From the NCBI GenBank assembly GCA_963611355.1, contig CAVDRM010000031.1, positions 1-28,880 on the forward strand: a stretch of 28,880 bases of DNA, written 5' to 3'. The notes beneath the pieces are model-generated. The model saw nothing but the letters and a program-made list of their open reading frames with translations, searched no databases and was not told where the DNA came from. Source of the stretch: CAVDRM01 sp963611355 (lineage in GTDB: Bacteria > Bacillota > Clostridia > Christensenellales > Aristaeellaceae). Made by a program: the position numbers and the translations under genes. Positions 22,480 through 28,880 of the stretch are shown in pieces. Numbering within the stretch: the first letter of the stretch is position 1; each line of letters opens with the position of its first letter.

Positions 22480-25400
22480 TTAATGCTGGAATATGACGTA
22501 CGAGGAATTCAGCGGATACACCTGCACATTGCTGTAATGATAGCCCGTGCTTGGGCTGGTGGATTCGTACTTTTTGACATATGCGGCGGTCTGGACATAC
22601 GCCTGCTGGAGCGTGACCATTCTGCCGCTCCACGAGGCCGAGCCGGCGCCGCCCTTATTGGGCGTCACCTTGAAGCCGGCAGCCTCTGCCAGGCCGCGGA
22701 CAAAGTAGTCAAAGCAGCCGCCCTCGTTCAGGGTCGCCGTCCCGTCTGTGTTCCACCTGCTCACGTTCGCCAGGAAATAGGTCTCCTCGTAGGCGGAGGC
22801 GGCGGTGATGACGTAGAACTTGTCCTGCCGCAGCTCGCCCCAGTTGGCCTCGCTCACGGAGCCGTCCTCGTTGACGGTCGGTTCAGGCGGGAGGATGGCA
22901 TTGCCGTTCTCGTCCAGCGGGTACACCTCCACGGTGGACTGGCGGCTCTTGAACGCGCTGATGAAGGCGCTGTTGAAGCTCTGCCCCTGCGCGGAGGCGT
23001 TGGACGCGGCGGACACCATGCCGCTGCCGTCGCTGCTTTCGGTGATGTAGTAGCCGGCGTAGTCGTTCGCCATGAAGACGATGACGCGGCCTTCGATCTG
23101 ATCCAGCGCCTCGGCCAGCGTCGCCGCACTCAGCGCCTCGTCGCCCAGCCAGATGCTGCCGTTATCCGTGCCCTCCGCCAGAATCGCCACGACGGTCACG
23201 TCCGAGGACCTGGACTGATTGGCAATGGAAGCGATGGAGTCAAGCGCCGCAGCCTTGGTCGCCTTCGCGTTGGTGGTGATTTGGAATTTCTTCCCGCCAT
23301 AATTCTGCGTATTCAGCAGATTATACATGGTCTTGACATCCGTTGTGCGCTGCCAGGTAACGTTGTATTCCACGCCCGTATTGCTGCGGACAACGGCTTT
23401 TTCCGTCGGGTGCGCCAGGATCAGGGCGCGGTAGGTGGGCGGATAGCTGCTTGAAAAGGTCAGCTGGTTGGAGGTGATGCCCGTCTTTTCGTCCGTGCAG
23501 AAGATGGTGGCATAGCCCGCGCCCACGGCGGTGAGCCTGCCCGTGCTGCTCACGGTGACGACGCTCTCATCCGAGGAGGAGTAGCTCAGGGCCGCGCAGG
23601 CCAGAGAGCCGGCGGGCAGGGCGGCGGTGTTGAGCTGCAGCGTGCCGCCCACCAGCATGGTCAGGCTGGCTGCGCTGATGGAGATGCTCTCCACGGCGAT
23701 GTACTTGGTGAAGGTCACGGTGACGGTCGCGCTCACGCTGCCGCGGGTGGTCTTGGCGGTGAAGCGCACCGTGCCGTTCTTTTTGTAGGTCACGGCGCCG
23801 TTTTGGTCGATGGTGGCCACGGAAGCGGCGGAGGACGTCCACCGGATGTCGCCCGTGTCCGCTGCATAGCCGTCCCCGCCCTTGGCGGCTGCCAGCGTGC
23901 CCAGGTTCAGGCTGCCGTCCACGGTATCGTCCCAGCTGAATTTGCTCGGAAGCTCCGCGCCTGTACCGGCGTTGATGAGGGTCAGCTTGACCGGCAGGGT
24001 CGGGTCGCTGACGGTCAGCTTGACGGCCGCGGACTTGCTGTTGTGGGTCTTGACGGTGATGGTCGCCGTGCCCTCCGAAAGCAGGGTGACGATGCCGTCC
24101 TCATCCACCGTGGCGACCTTCTTGTTGCTGCTCGTCCAGGTGAGCTTTGCTCTGGCGGTATCGGGGTAGAGGGTCGGCTCCAGGGTGATGGGGCTCTGGT
24201 CAACAAAGACGGTCTCCGCGCTCTTTTCAAAGCTGATTTTGGTGGGCGCGTACGCATCCGTCACAACGATGGTCGCTGTCGCCTTCCTGCCGTTGTGGGT
24301 GGTGGCGGTGACGATGGCGCGGCCCGCCTTGAGGGGAGTGATTTCGCCGTCCTCGGAGACCGTGACCACGTTGGAAGCGGTGCTGTACGTCACAGTGGCG
24401 CGGGCGTCGACGGGTGCTAAGGTATAAGAGAGCTGCGCCGTGTCGTACAGGTCAAGGGAGATGACGCTCTCGTCAAAGGCAATCCTGCTGGGCGCGTACT
24501 TATCCTTGACGGCCAGGGTGAACTTCGCCGTGACCTTTGTCTTTTGATAGGCGTTCTTGGCCGTCACGGTGATGACGGCCTTGCCCTCCTTGTGCGGGGT
24601 AATCACGCCGTCGCTGCTGACGGTGGCCACCTTGGTCGAGGAGGAATAGAAGATAAGGTCGGTGTATGCCTGTGCCGATTCGGGGTAGATGTCGGCGCTT
24701 ACGGTGAGCTCCTCATCGCTCAGGTCCATGGTCTCCGTGCCGGTATAATTGAGCGTTATCTTCTGCGGCACACGCGGGTCATACACCCGCACCTTGACGG
24801 AGGCCGTCCTGCCGTTGGAGGAGCGCGCCCTCAGCGTGACCGTGCCGGTCTTGATGCCCGTGACCGTGCCGCCCGCGTCCACCGAGGCGATCTTCCTGTT
24901 GGAGCTGATGAAGGTCACGGTCTGGTCGGCGGTATCGGGGAAGACAGCCGCGTTCAGGGTCAGTGTATCATCGATGGCCAAATCAATCGTGCCGCTCTGG
25001 TCCAGGGTCACATACTGGGGCTTGGTCGGGTCATAGACGACGACGGTGATTTTGTCGGTCTTCTTGCCGACCTTGGTGGTGACGGTGACGGTCACCGTGC
25101 CTGCCTTGACCCCCTCCAGATAGCCGTTTTCGTCAATGGCCGCGTACCGCTTGTTGGAGGTCTTCCACGTCACGGTGCCGTCCAGCACCGTGTCCGGCAG
25201 GACGGTCGCGCTCAGCTGCAGCCCCTCGCCGATGGCGACATAGAGCTTTTTGACGCTCGCATCCTCGCGGTCAATGGACACGGCATAGGGGACGTCCGGG
25301 TCATAGACGACCACGGTGAGGGAGTCCTTCTTGCCGTTGCTGGTGGTCGCCTTCACAACGGTCGTGCCGGTCTTCTTGGCGGTCAAATCGCCGTTTGCGT

Positions 25401-26622
25401 CAACAGCAGCCACGGCGGTCTTGGAGGACGTCCATGTAACATATGTCTGCGCATCGTCCGGCGTCAGCAGATAGCTCAGGGTATCCGTCTGTCCGACCGG
25501 GATGTACAGGGGGCTGTCCTGCTCGATAACGATTTTGGTCGGGGGATTGTCGTCCGTCACGGTGACCTTCACCGTCGCGGTCCTGTTGTTCTGGGTGCGC
25601 AGGGTGATGACCGCCGTGCCGCTCTTGCAGGCGGTGACCTCGCCGTTTTCGTCCACGGTGGCGACGGTCGTCTTGGAGGACTTGAAGGTCACTTCGCTCT
25701 CATCGCCCTCCAGCGTATAGACGATGACGGCCGTATCGCCGACATTCAGGGTGATGGCGGACACATTGGGGATGATTTTGGCCGTCGCGTTGGCGGCCGC
25801 CTCGCCCTCTTCGTCTTCGGCCTGCCCGTCTTCGGGCTGTTCTTCTGCGGTCTCTTCGTCCACGGGGGTTTCGATGACCTCGGTGGTCTCATCGATGACG
25901 GGGACCTCCTCCTCGTCCATGACGGGGACTTCCTCCTCGATGACCGGCTCCTCGGCGGGCTTTTCCTCCGCCGCCAGCACCGTCAGGGTCTTTTTCTTCT
26001 GGGGCTTGCTCCATTCGCCGTTTTCCAGACAGCTGACAGCGATTTCATGCGCTCCCACGGAGAGCGCGTCCGTCTGCACGGTCATACTGACCTGCCCGTC
26101 CCGCACGGTCAGCGCGTTTTTGAGCAGCAGGGCGGCGATTTCCTCGTCCTTCAGCCCCGCCGTATCCAGCGCGGGATAGACCTCGCCGTCCACGAGCAGG
26201 AGCAGCTTTTCGATGCCCTGCGTCTTCACGCGCACGGTGACGGCTTCGCCCTGCACGGCAGCTTCGGGGCGCACGCTCAGGTCAAGGACTTCGGGCGCGA
26301 TGACCTCTTCCGCCGCTTCCTCTTCAGGCGCTTCGGCGGGCTGCCCGTCTTCCGTTTCGGCAGGGGCTTCCGCCGCTTCCTCGGTCTTTTCCTCTGCCTT
26401 TTCCTCGGTCTTTTCCTCGGTCTTCGGCGCTTCTTCCGCAGGCGCTTCGGACGGCTGCTCGGACGGCTGCTCGACCGTCTTTTCACTCGTCTCCTCGGTC
26501 TTTTCCTCGGCAGCAACAGCCGCGCCGGACGGCGGCGTGACCTCCTCGGCAAACGCCGGAAGCGCCAGCATCAGCGCCGTCAGAACGCATAACAGCTTCA
26601 CAAGCCATGCATTGTGCTTCAT
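22480..26622 (-). CDS. Secreted Ig-like (Big_2) repeat protein with degenerate metacaspase-like domain
   Basis: A 1380-residue protein. Residues 1-25 are a signal peptide (ends LPAFA). Two Glu/Pro/Thr-rich low-complexity linkers flank an N-terminal Ig-like domain with basic QKKKTLTV end. Nine Big_2-like domains follow, each with the pattern VTW.SS...VATVDENG.VT..K.GTA.IT. The last 317 residues (1064-1380) follow a bacterial caspase-like (C14) fold: YRALILAH, TKAAALDSI, SSDVTVVAILAEG, LAEALDQIEGRVIVFM, KFYVITAASAYEETY, GGCFDYFVRGL. The usual SGHG and DSCxSG motifs are replaced by LAEG and ANDYAG, so His and Cys appear as Glu (about 1150) and Asp (about 1187). It may be an inactive binding domain. 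GGAGG precedes ATG 26622; the open frame upstream to 26874 lacks a ribosome site. No LPXTG motif or C-terminal anchor. Confidence 0.85.
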   Translation of the reverse strand: MKHNAWLVKLLCVLTALMLALPAFAEEVTPPSGAAVAAEEKTEETSEKTVEQPSEQPSEAPAEEAPKTEEKTEEKAEEKTEEAAEAPAETEDGQPAEAPEEEAAEEVIAPEVLDLSVRPEAAVQGEAVTVRVKTQGIEKLLLLVDGEVYPALDTAGLKDEEIAALLLKNALTVRDGQVSMTVQTDALSVGAHEIAVSCLENGEWSKPQKKKTLTVLAAEEKPAEEPVIEEEVPVMDEEEVPVIDETTEVIETPVDEETAEEQPEDGQAEDEEGEAAANATAKIIPNVSAITLNVGDTAVIVYTLEGDESEVTFKSSKTTVATVDENGEVTACKSGTAVITLRTQNNRTATVKVTVTDDNPPTKIVIEQDSPLYIPVGQTDTLSYLLTPDDAQTYVTWTSSKTAVAAVDANGDLTAKKTGTTVVKATTSNGKKDSLTVVVYDPDVPYAVSIDREDASVKKLYVAIGEGLQLSATVLPDTVLDGTVTWKTSNKRYAAIDENGYLEGVKAGTVTVTVTTKVGKKTDKITVVVYDPTKPQYVTLDQSGTIDLAIDDTLTLNAAVFPDTADQTVTFISSNRKIASVDAGGTVTGIKTGTVTLRARSSNGRTASVKVRVYDPRVPQKITLNYTGTETMDLSDEELTVSADIYPESAQAYTDLIFYSSSTKVATVSSDGVITPHKEGKAVITVTAKNAYQKTKVTAKFTLAVKDKYAPSRIAFDESVISLDLYDTAQLSYTLAPVDARATVTYSTASNVVTVSEDGEITPLKAGRAIVTATTHNGRKATATIVVTDAYAPTKISFEKSAETVFVDQSPITLEPTLYPDTARAKLTWTSSNKKVATVDEDGIVTLLSEGTATITVKTHNSKSAAVKLTVSDPTLPVKLTLINAGTGAELPSKFSWDDTVDGSLNLGTLAAAKGGDGYAADTGDIRWTSSAASVATIDQNGAVTYKKNGTVRFTAKTTRGSVSATVTVTFTKYIAVESISISAASLTMLVGGTLQLNTAALPAGSLACAALSYSSSDESVVTVSSTGRLTAVGAGYATIFCTDEKTGITSNQLTFSSSYPPTYRALILAHPTEKAVVRSNTGVEYNVTWQRTTDVKTMYNLLNTQNYGGKKFQITTNAKATKAAALDSIASIANQSRSSDVTVVAILAEGTDNGSIWLGDEALSAATLAEALDQIEGRVIVFMANDYAGYYITESSDGSGMVSAASNASAQGQSFNSAFISAFKSRQSTVEVYPLDENGNAILPPEPTVNEDGSVSEANWGELRQDKFYVITAASAYEETYFLANVSRWNTDGTATLNEGGCFDYFVRGLAEAAGFKVTPNKGGAGSASWSGRMVTLQQAYVQTAAYVKKYESTSPSTGYHYSNVQVYPLNSSYVIFQH

Positions 26623-26930
26623 GATACCTCCACCTTCTGTCTTTCGTTGATCTCCCTGCCCGATGAAAACCCGCTGAGCGGGCTTTCGCCTGCATCGCGT
26701 ATCTGCCTGCGGACAGGGCTCTGCACATACAACGACAGAATACGCCCTTTTATTCCCCAAGCAATCCCCAAATTCCTGCTTTCCGGCAAAGGAACGCAAG
26801 ATTTTACATTTCGGAAAGCAGCCCCTCCCCCGTTCGGCTTCCAGACCGATGCGCCGAAAGGGCTCGGGATACACACAGGAAACCCCAAGGCGAAAATCAA
26901 CAAAGAGGGAGCGTCCCGTCCCCCGTCCTT
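26623..26930 (-). other. Structured leader region of the Ig-protein gene
   Basis: On the minus strand: hairpin TGCTTTCC/GGAAAGCA (26820-26777 region), interrupted stem CGTAT..CTG with CAGATACG (about 26743-26698), and a hairpin CCCGCT/AGCGGG followed by TTTT (about 26684-26663) that looks like a short terminator or attenuator. A possible promoter is TTGCTT, 16 bases, TATTCT (about 26764-26737). No known riboswitch class could be matched. Confidence 0.35.
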
Positions 26931-26988
26931 CTCTCTCTGCTCTCTCTCTCTCTTTACCTTACCTTACCTAACCTATCCTAACCTATCC
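26931..26988. repeat. Simple-sequence tracts: CT runs, TTACC x3, 10-mer x2
   Basis: (CT)4 at 26931-26938, (CT)7 at 26940-26953, three TTACC pentamers at 26954-26968, and two TAACCTATCC decamers at 26969-26988. They lie 310-370 bases upstream of the Ig-protein start codon. Such tracts can change length by slippage. Confidence 0.85.
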
Positions 26989-26997
26989 TGTGGCAGA

Positions 26998-27180
26998 CAA
27001 ACGGCGTCATTTGTCTGCCAACCGTCAACCAAGTGACAACCAAACGGCGGCAGTTGTCCGCCAACCGTCAACCAAGTGACAACCAAACGGCGGCAGTTGT
27101 CAGCCAACCGTCAACCAAGTGACAGCCAAACGGCGTCATTTGTCTGCCAACCGTCAACCAAGTGACAGCCAAACGGCGCC
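26998..27180. repeat. 43-bp tandem repeat, four full units and a partial fifth
   Basis: Units at 26998-27040, 27041-27083, 27084-27126 and 27127-27169, each exactly 43 bases starting CAAACGGCG and ending with AACCGTCAACCAAGTGACA plus two bases. A fifth copy breaks off after 27180. Only four positions vary (10, 13, 19 and 42); the cores of units 1 and 4 are identical. Unit 1 with its flank forms an 11-bp inverted repeat TGGCAGACAAA/TTTGTCTGCCA (26991-27020). Unit length is not a multiple of three, and no frame runs through as a sensible protein. Confidence 0.9.
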
Positions 27181-27255
27181 GACCGACAGCCAAGGAACGG
27201 CAGATGTCCGTCAGATGTCCGCCATTTGTCCGCCATCCGCCACCACCCGTGCATC
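27181..27255. repeat. Degenerate 11-base repeats next to the 43-bp array
   Basis: CAGATGTCCGT, CAGATGTCCGC, CATTTGTCCGC and CATCCGC follow each other at about 27200-27241, imperfect copies of an 11-base unit that resembles part of the 43-bp repeat (TTGTCCGCC). No gene is seen here. Confidence 0.55.
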
Positions 27256-27294
27256 AAAAAGACCGTTCTCCCGCAAACGCGCAGGAAAACGGTC
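27256..27294 (-). terminator. Terminator of the universal-stress-like gene
   Basis: Minus-strand stem GACCGTT/AACGGTC (27294-27288 with 27267-27261), loop containing a short GC-rich hairpin, followed by TTTTT (27260-27256). It lies 43 bases after the stop of the gene at 27337. Confidence 0.75.
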
Positions 27295-27336
27295 AACCGA
27301 AGTGAGCGGACGGAAGCCGCGCTCCGCCCTTCACGC

Positions 27337-27726
27337 TCAGACCTCCACGATATCCAGCTCCAGCTCCGGCGCCAGTTTGCGGATGTTGGCAACCAGCACG
27401 GAGTCAGGCCCGTTCTTCCGCCCCGTGCCCAGCACGAGGTAGCTGGCGCTGTGCGCCTTGGCGTAGGCGCAGATGACGTTCGGCACGTCGCGGCCGTCGG
27501 GCGACAGAATCTCCATATCGGCCTCCGCCTCCCGCGCCAGCCCGTACAGGTAGTTCAGCGCGGCGGACACGTCCTCATTGCCCATCATGGTCTTGTACGC
27601 GGTGCGCACATGCAGGACGGTCAGCGGCAGGGCAAATTTCTGCGCAATATCCTGTCCCCGCCGAATCAGCCGGTCGCAGGTGCGCTGGCCGGTCACGCAG
27701 ACGAGGACGCAGGATAAATTTTCCAT
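27337..27726 (-). CDS. Universal stress protein-like (KdpD-type UspA domain)
   Basis: A 129-residue single-domain protein of the UspA fold, closer to the Usp domain of KdpD than to E. coli UspA: VLVCVTGQRTCDRLIRRGQDIAQ at residues 7-29, LTVLHVR, then ASYLVLGTGRKNG near 95-107 as the nucleotide-loop region and the final strand LDIVEV. The GxxxxGxS ATP loop is incomplete, so ATP binding is doubtful. AAAGGAG lies before the ATG. The upstream gene ends 36 bases away, so both may be one transcript. The role is unknown; a signalling or stress function is only a family-level inference. Confidence 0.75.
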   Translation of the reverse strand: MENLSCVLVCVTGQRTCDRLIRRGQDIAQKFALPLTVLHVRTAYKTMMGNEDVSAALNYLYGLAREAEADMEILSPDGRDVPNVICAYAKAHSASYLVLGTGRKNGPDSVLVANIRKLAPELELDIVEV

Positions 27727-27762
27727 GTTCGGTCTCCTTTACTGATATGTTCTGTGTTTCCT

Positions 27763-28224
27763 CTACGCCTCCCACGCGGTGACAAATTTATCATGCGAGG
27801 TAATGGTCAGCTTCTGCCCGCTTGTCCAGTTGGGGCGCGGCAGATTGGCGTCGTAATAAAACAGGCGGTCGTCTTCGGGGTTGTTCGGGTCGCCCACGGT
27901 CAGCAGCATGGGGTAATACTGCACACCCTCGCGCTGCACGGGCGCAGACTCCATCTCCTTGAAAATGCCCGTGGTCTTGCGCGTCCTGCCGGTGAGCGCG
28001 TTGGCGATGTGCCGCCGATACGCGGCGACGGGCGAAACCAGCATCCCGTGCGTGAACACGCAGTACGCGCCCGTCAGCACCGTGAGCAGCATGGTCAGCC
28101 ATTTGATGCGCACGGCAAACGACCAGATGACGGCGCCCAGCAGCAGGGCCGCCGGAATGCTCAGCATAAGCACGCGCTTTTTGAGCTGCGCGGAAATCGC
28201 GGAATAATCCTGTTCGGTGTACAA
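27763..28224 (-). CDS. Small two-helix membrane protein, unknown function (TTG start)
   Basis: A 153-residue protein, not recognised. It has two membrane helices at about residues 18-38 and 42-62, then a soluble domain (about 80-153) with beta-rich sequence (GVQYYPMLLTVGD, DRLFYYDANLP, GQKLTITSHDKFV), which may sit in the cytoplasm. The frame is open upstream to 28311, but the best ribosome site, GGGAGGGA (28238-28231), lies six bases before a TTG at 28224. An ATG at 28257 lies almost on the predicted transcription start (-10 TATACT at 28274-28269), so the TTG start is preferred. The gene probably forms an operon with the universal-stress-like gene downstream. Confidence 0.7.
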   Translation of the reverse strand: MYTEQDYSAISAQLKKRVLMLSIPAALLLGAVIWSFAVRIKWLTMLLTVLTGAYCVFTHGMLVSPVAAYRRHIANALTGRTRKTTGIFKEMESAPVQREGVQYYPMLLTVGDPNNPEDDRLFYYDANLPRPNWTSGQKLTITSHDKFVTAWEA

Positions 28225-28268
28225 GCTGAATCCCTCCCGCCTTCTATTGTACCGCATTCGGCGGGAAA

Positions 28269-28297
28269 AGTATAGCCTCAATCCGCGCAGAAATAAG
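28269..28297 (-). promoter_or_regulatory. Possible promoter of the two-helix membrane protein gene
   Basis: Minus-strand -10 TATACT (28274-28269) with a weak -35 (TTATTT, 16-base spacer). It predicts a leader of about 38 bases to the TTG start. Only the -10 is good. Confidence 0.4.
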
Positions 28298-28341
28298 TCA
28301 CGGCGCTTCACGTATCGAAGCGGAGGGTGTGCGGCAAAGCG

Positions 28342-28620
28342 TCAGTCCGTATACCGTTCGGGGTCTTCAAACAGCGGCTCGATGCTTTCCGCGCCGCCAT
28401 CGTCCTCCGCGTCCAGGGAAGCCAAATCCTCCTCAATGGCGCGCAGACGCGGCGTGCTTTCGCCGCGCTTTAAGCGCAGAACCTCCTCCGGGGACATGAC
28501 GGTGTTCGTCCCCAGACACGCGGCGCAGCGGTACAGGCAGTCCGGGCACACACACCCGACATGGCTGCCGTTTTCCTCATGCACCATGAACGCCCCGCAA
28601 TGCGGGCAGCCGCAGCGCAT
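28342..28620 (-). CDS. Small zinc-ribbon protein
   Basis: A 92-residue protein of unknown family. Eight cysteines lie in the first 35 residues: Cys3, 5, 8, 23, 25, 28, 32 and 35 (GCPHCG, CVCPDC, CAAC), which could hold two zinc ions in a treble-clef or double-ribbon. The rest is acidic (LRAIEEDLASLDAEDDGG) and probably helical, then disordered. AGGAGG lies eight bases before the ATG. A second frame (28742 to 28470) overlaps its first half and is discussed under findings. The acidic tail with zinc ribbon echoes the CD1247-type protein in this window but is not clearly related. Confidence 0.75.
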   Translation of the reverse strand: MRCGCPHCGAFMVHEENGSHVGCVCPDCLYRCAACLGTNTVMSPEEVLRLKRGESTPRLRAIEEDLASLDAEDDGGAESIEPLFEDPERYTD

Positions 28621-28761
28621 AGCTTTTCCTCCTGTGACGGTTGATATGGTTTCGGCGGGAGCGCCCTGTTTGTGCTTCCGGCGGTGAAAGGGCTTTTCTT
28701 CTTGTCCTTCGGAAGCCCCCGGTATGCCCGCTCATTCTTCATTGGCCTTGAAATCTGCTGA

Positions 28762-28854
28762 TTATGCCTTGCTCATGCCCTGCTTTCCTCCTGCCGGTCT
28801 CTTTCCCATGCTGCCGATGAAGGATATGCGCCTGATTCCCTGCCGGGTGTTCAT
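28762..28854 (-). CDS. Possible 30-residue ORF
   Basis: ATG at 28854 has a strong ribosome site (GGGAGGAGAG) six bases upstream and opens a 30-codon frame ending TAA at 28762. The product is basic (RRIS, GKRPAGGKQ) with no recognised motif. It could be a small protein, a leader peptide for the genes downstream, or chance. Confidence 0.4.
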   Translation of the reverse strand: MNTRQGIRRISFIGSMGKRPAGGKQGMSKA

Positions 28855-28880
28855 TTTCTCTCCTCCCGTGTTCAGATGTT

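Noticed and set aside
24544..26592. 682-codon plus-strand frame opposite the Ig-repeat protein
   Set aside because: It mirrors the repeats of the real gene and gives a low-complexity Asp/Gly/Arg product with no start signal.
26660..26760. c-di-GMP (GEMM-I) riboswitch before the Ig-protein gene
   Set aside because: Some GCAGGCGAAAGCC-like sequence is present, but the conserved core and receptor elements of GEMM-I could not be found.
26998..27180. CRISPR array
   Set aside because: The 43-bp units follow each other directly, with variation inside the unit and no unique spacers. No cas genes are present.

Overview
The window is about 29 kb of a GC-rich (roughly 55-60 %) chromosome of a Firmicute, most probably an uncultured gut-type member of Clostridia. 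Evidence: strong AGGAGG-type Shine-Dalgarno sites, sigma-A promoters, a T-box leader, long-form HPF, CdaA/CdaR, EF-P with Lys32, a CD1247-type protein, and many ATGA-coupled operons. There are no rRNA or tRNA genes, no intact insertion sequence, and no CRISPR array. Genus and species cannot be read from the sequence.

Left part (1-9030): a dispersed hairpin repeat leads into a TatD-type nuclease. A flotillin-like protein is divergent from a two-gene unit of an FAD oxidoreductase and a LarA-type nickel-pincer racemase that keeps its catalytic residues. Then come an MgtC-like membrane protein, a Xaa-Pro peptidase plus EF-P pair, and a CD1247-type acidic metal-binding protein.

Middle (9030-14810): an insertion-sequence graveyard holds an IS3-like OrfA remnant whose Shine-Dalgarno lies in a stem, facing an ISAs1-like transposase remnant. 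A strong extended -10 promoter follows. It drives an acyltransferase-like gene that seems to start at a non-canonical CTG or ATT codon, a zinc-ribbon membrane protein, and asd-dapA-dapB for diaminopimelate/lysine and peptidoglycan precursors.

Right-middle, minus strand (14808-21774): a tightly overlapping operon cdaA-cdaR-(membrane protein)-rsmF-like-vanY-like links c-di-AMP synthesis, rRNA methylation and cell-wall trimming. Upstream are hpf and an NSS-family sodium symporter. A T-box leader precedes the symporter; its specifier reads as UUC (Phe), so an aromatic amino-acid transporter is inferred.

Right part (22198-28880): a block of hairpins is partly homologous to the repeat at the left end of the window. 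It is followed by a 1380-residue secreted protein with nine Big_2-like Ig domains and a C-terminal metacaspase-like domain in which both catalytic residues appear replaced. Upstream of that gene lie simple-sequence tracts and four exact-length 43-bp tandem repeats. The window ends with a universal-stress-like protein, a small membrane protein (TTG start), a zinc-ribbon protein and a possible 30-residue ORF.

The most unusual items are the apparent pseudo-metacaspase Ig protein with its repeat-laden upstream region, the modular hairpin repeat, the Phe-type T-box on an NSS transporter, and the non-canonical start of the first gene of the DAP operon.
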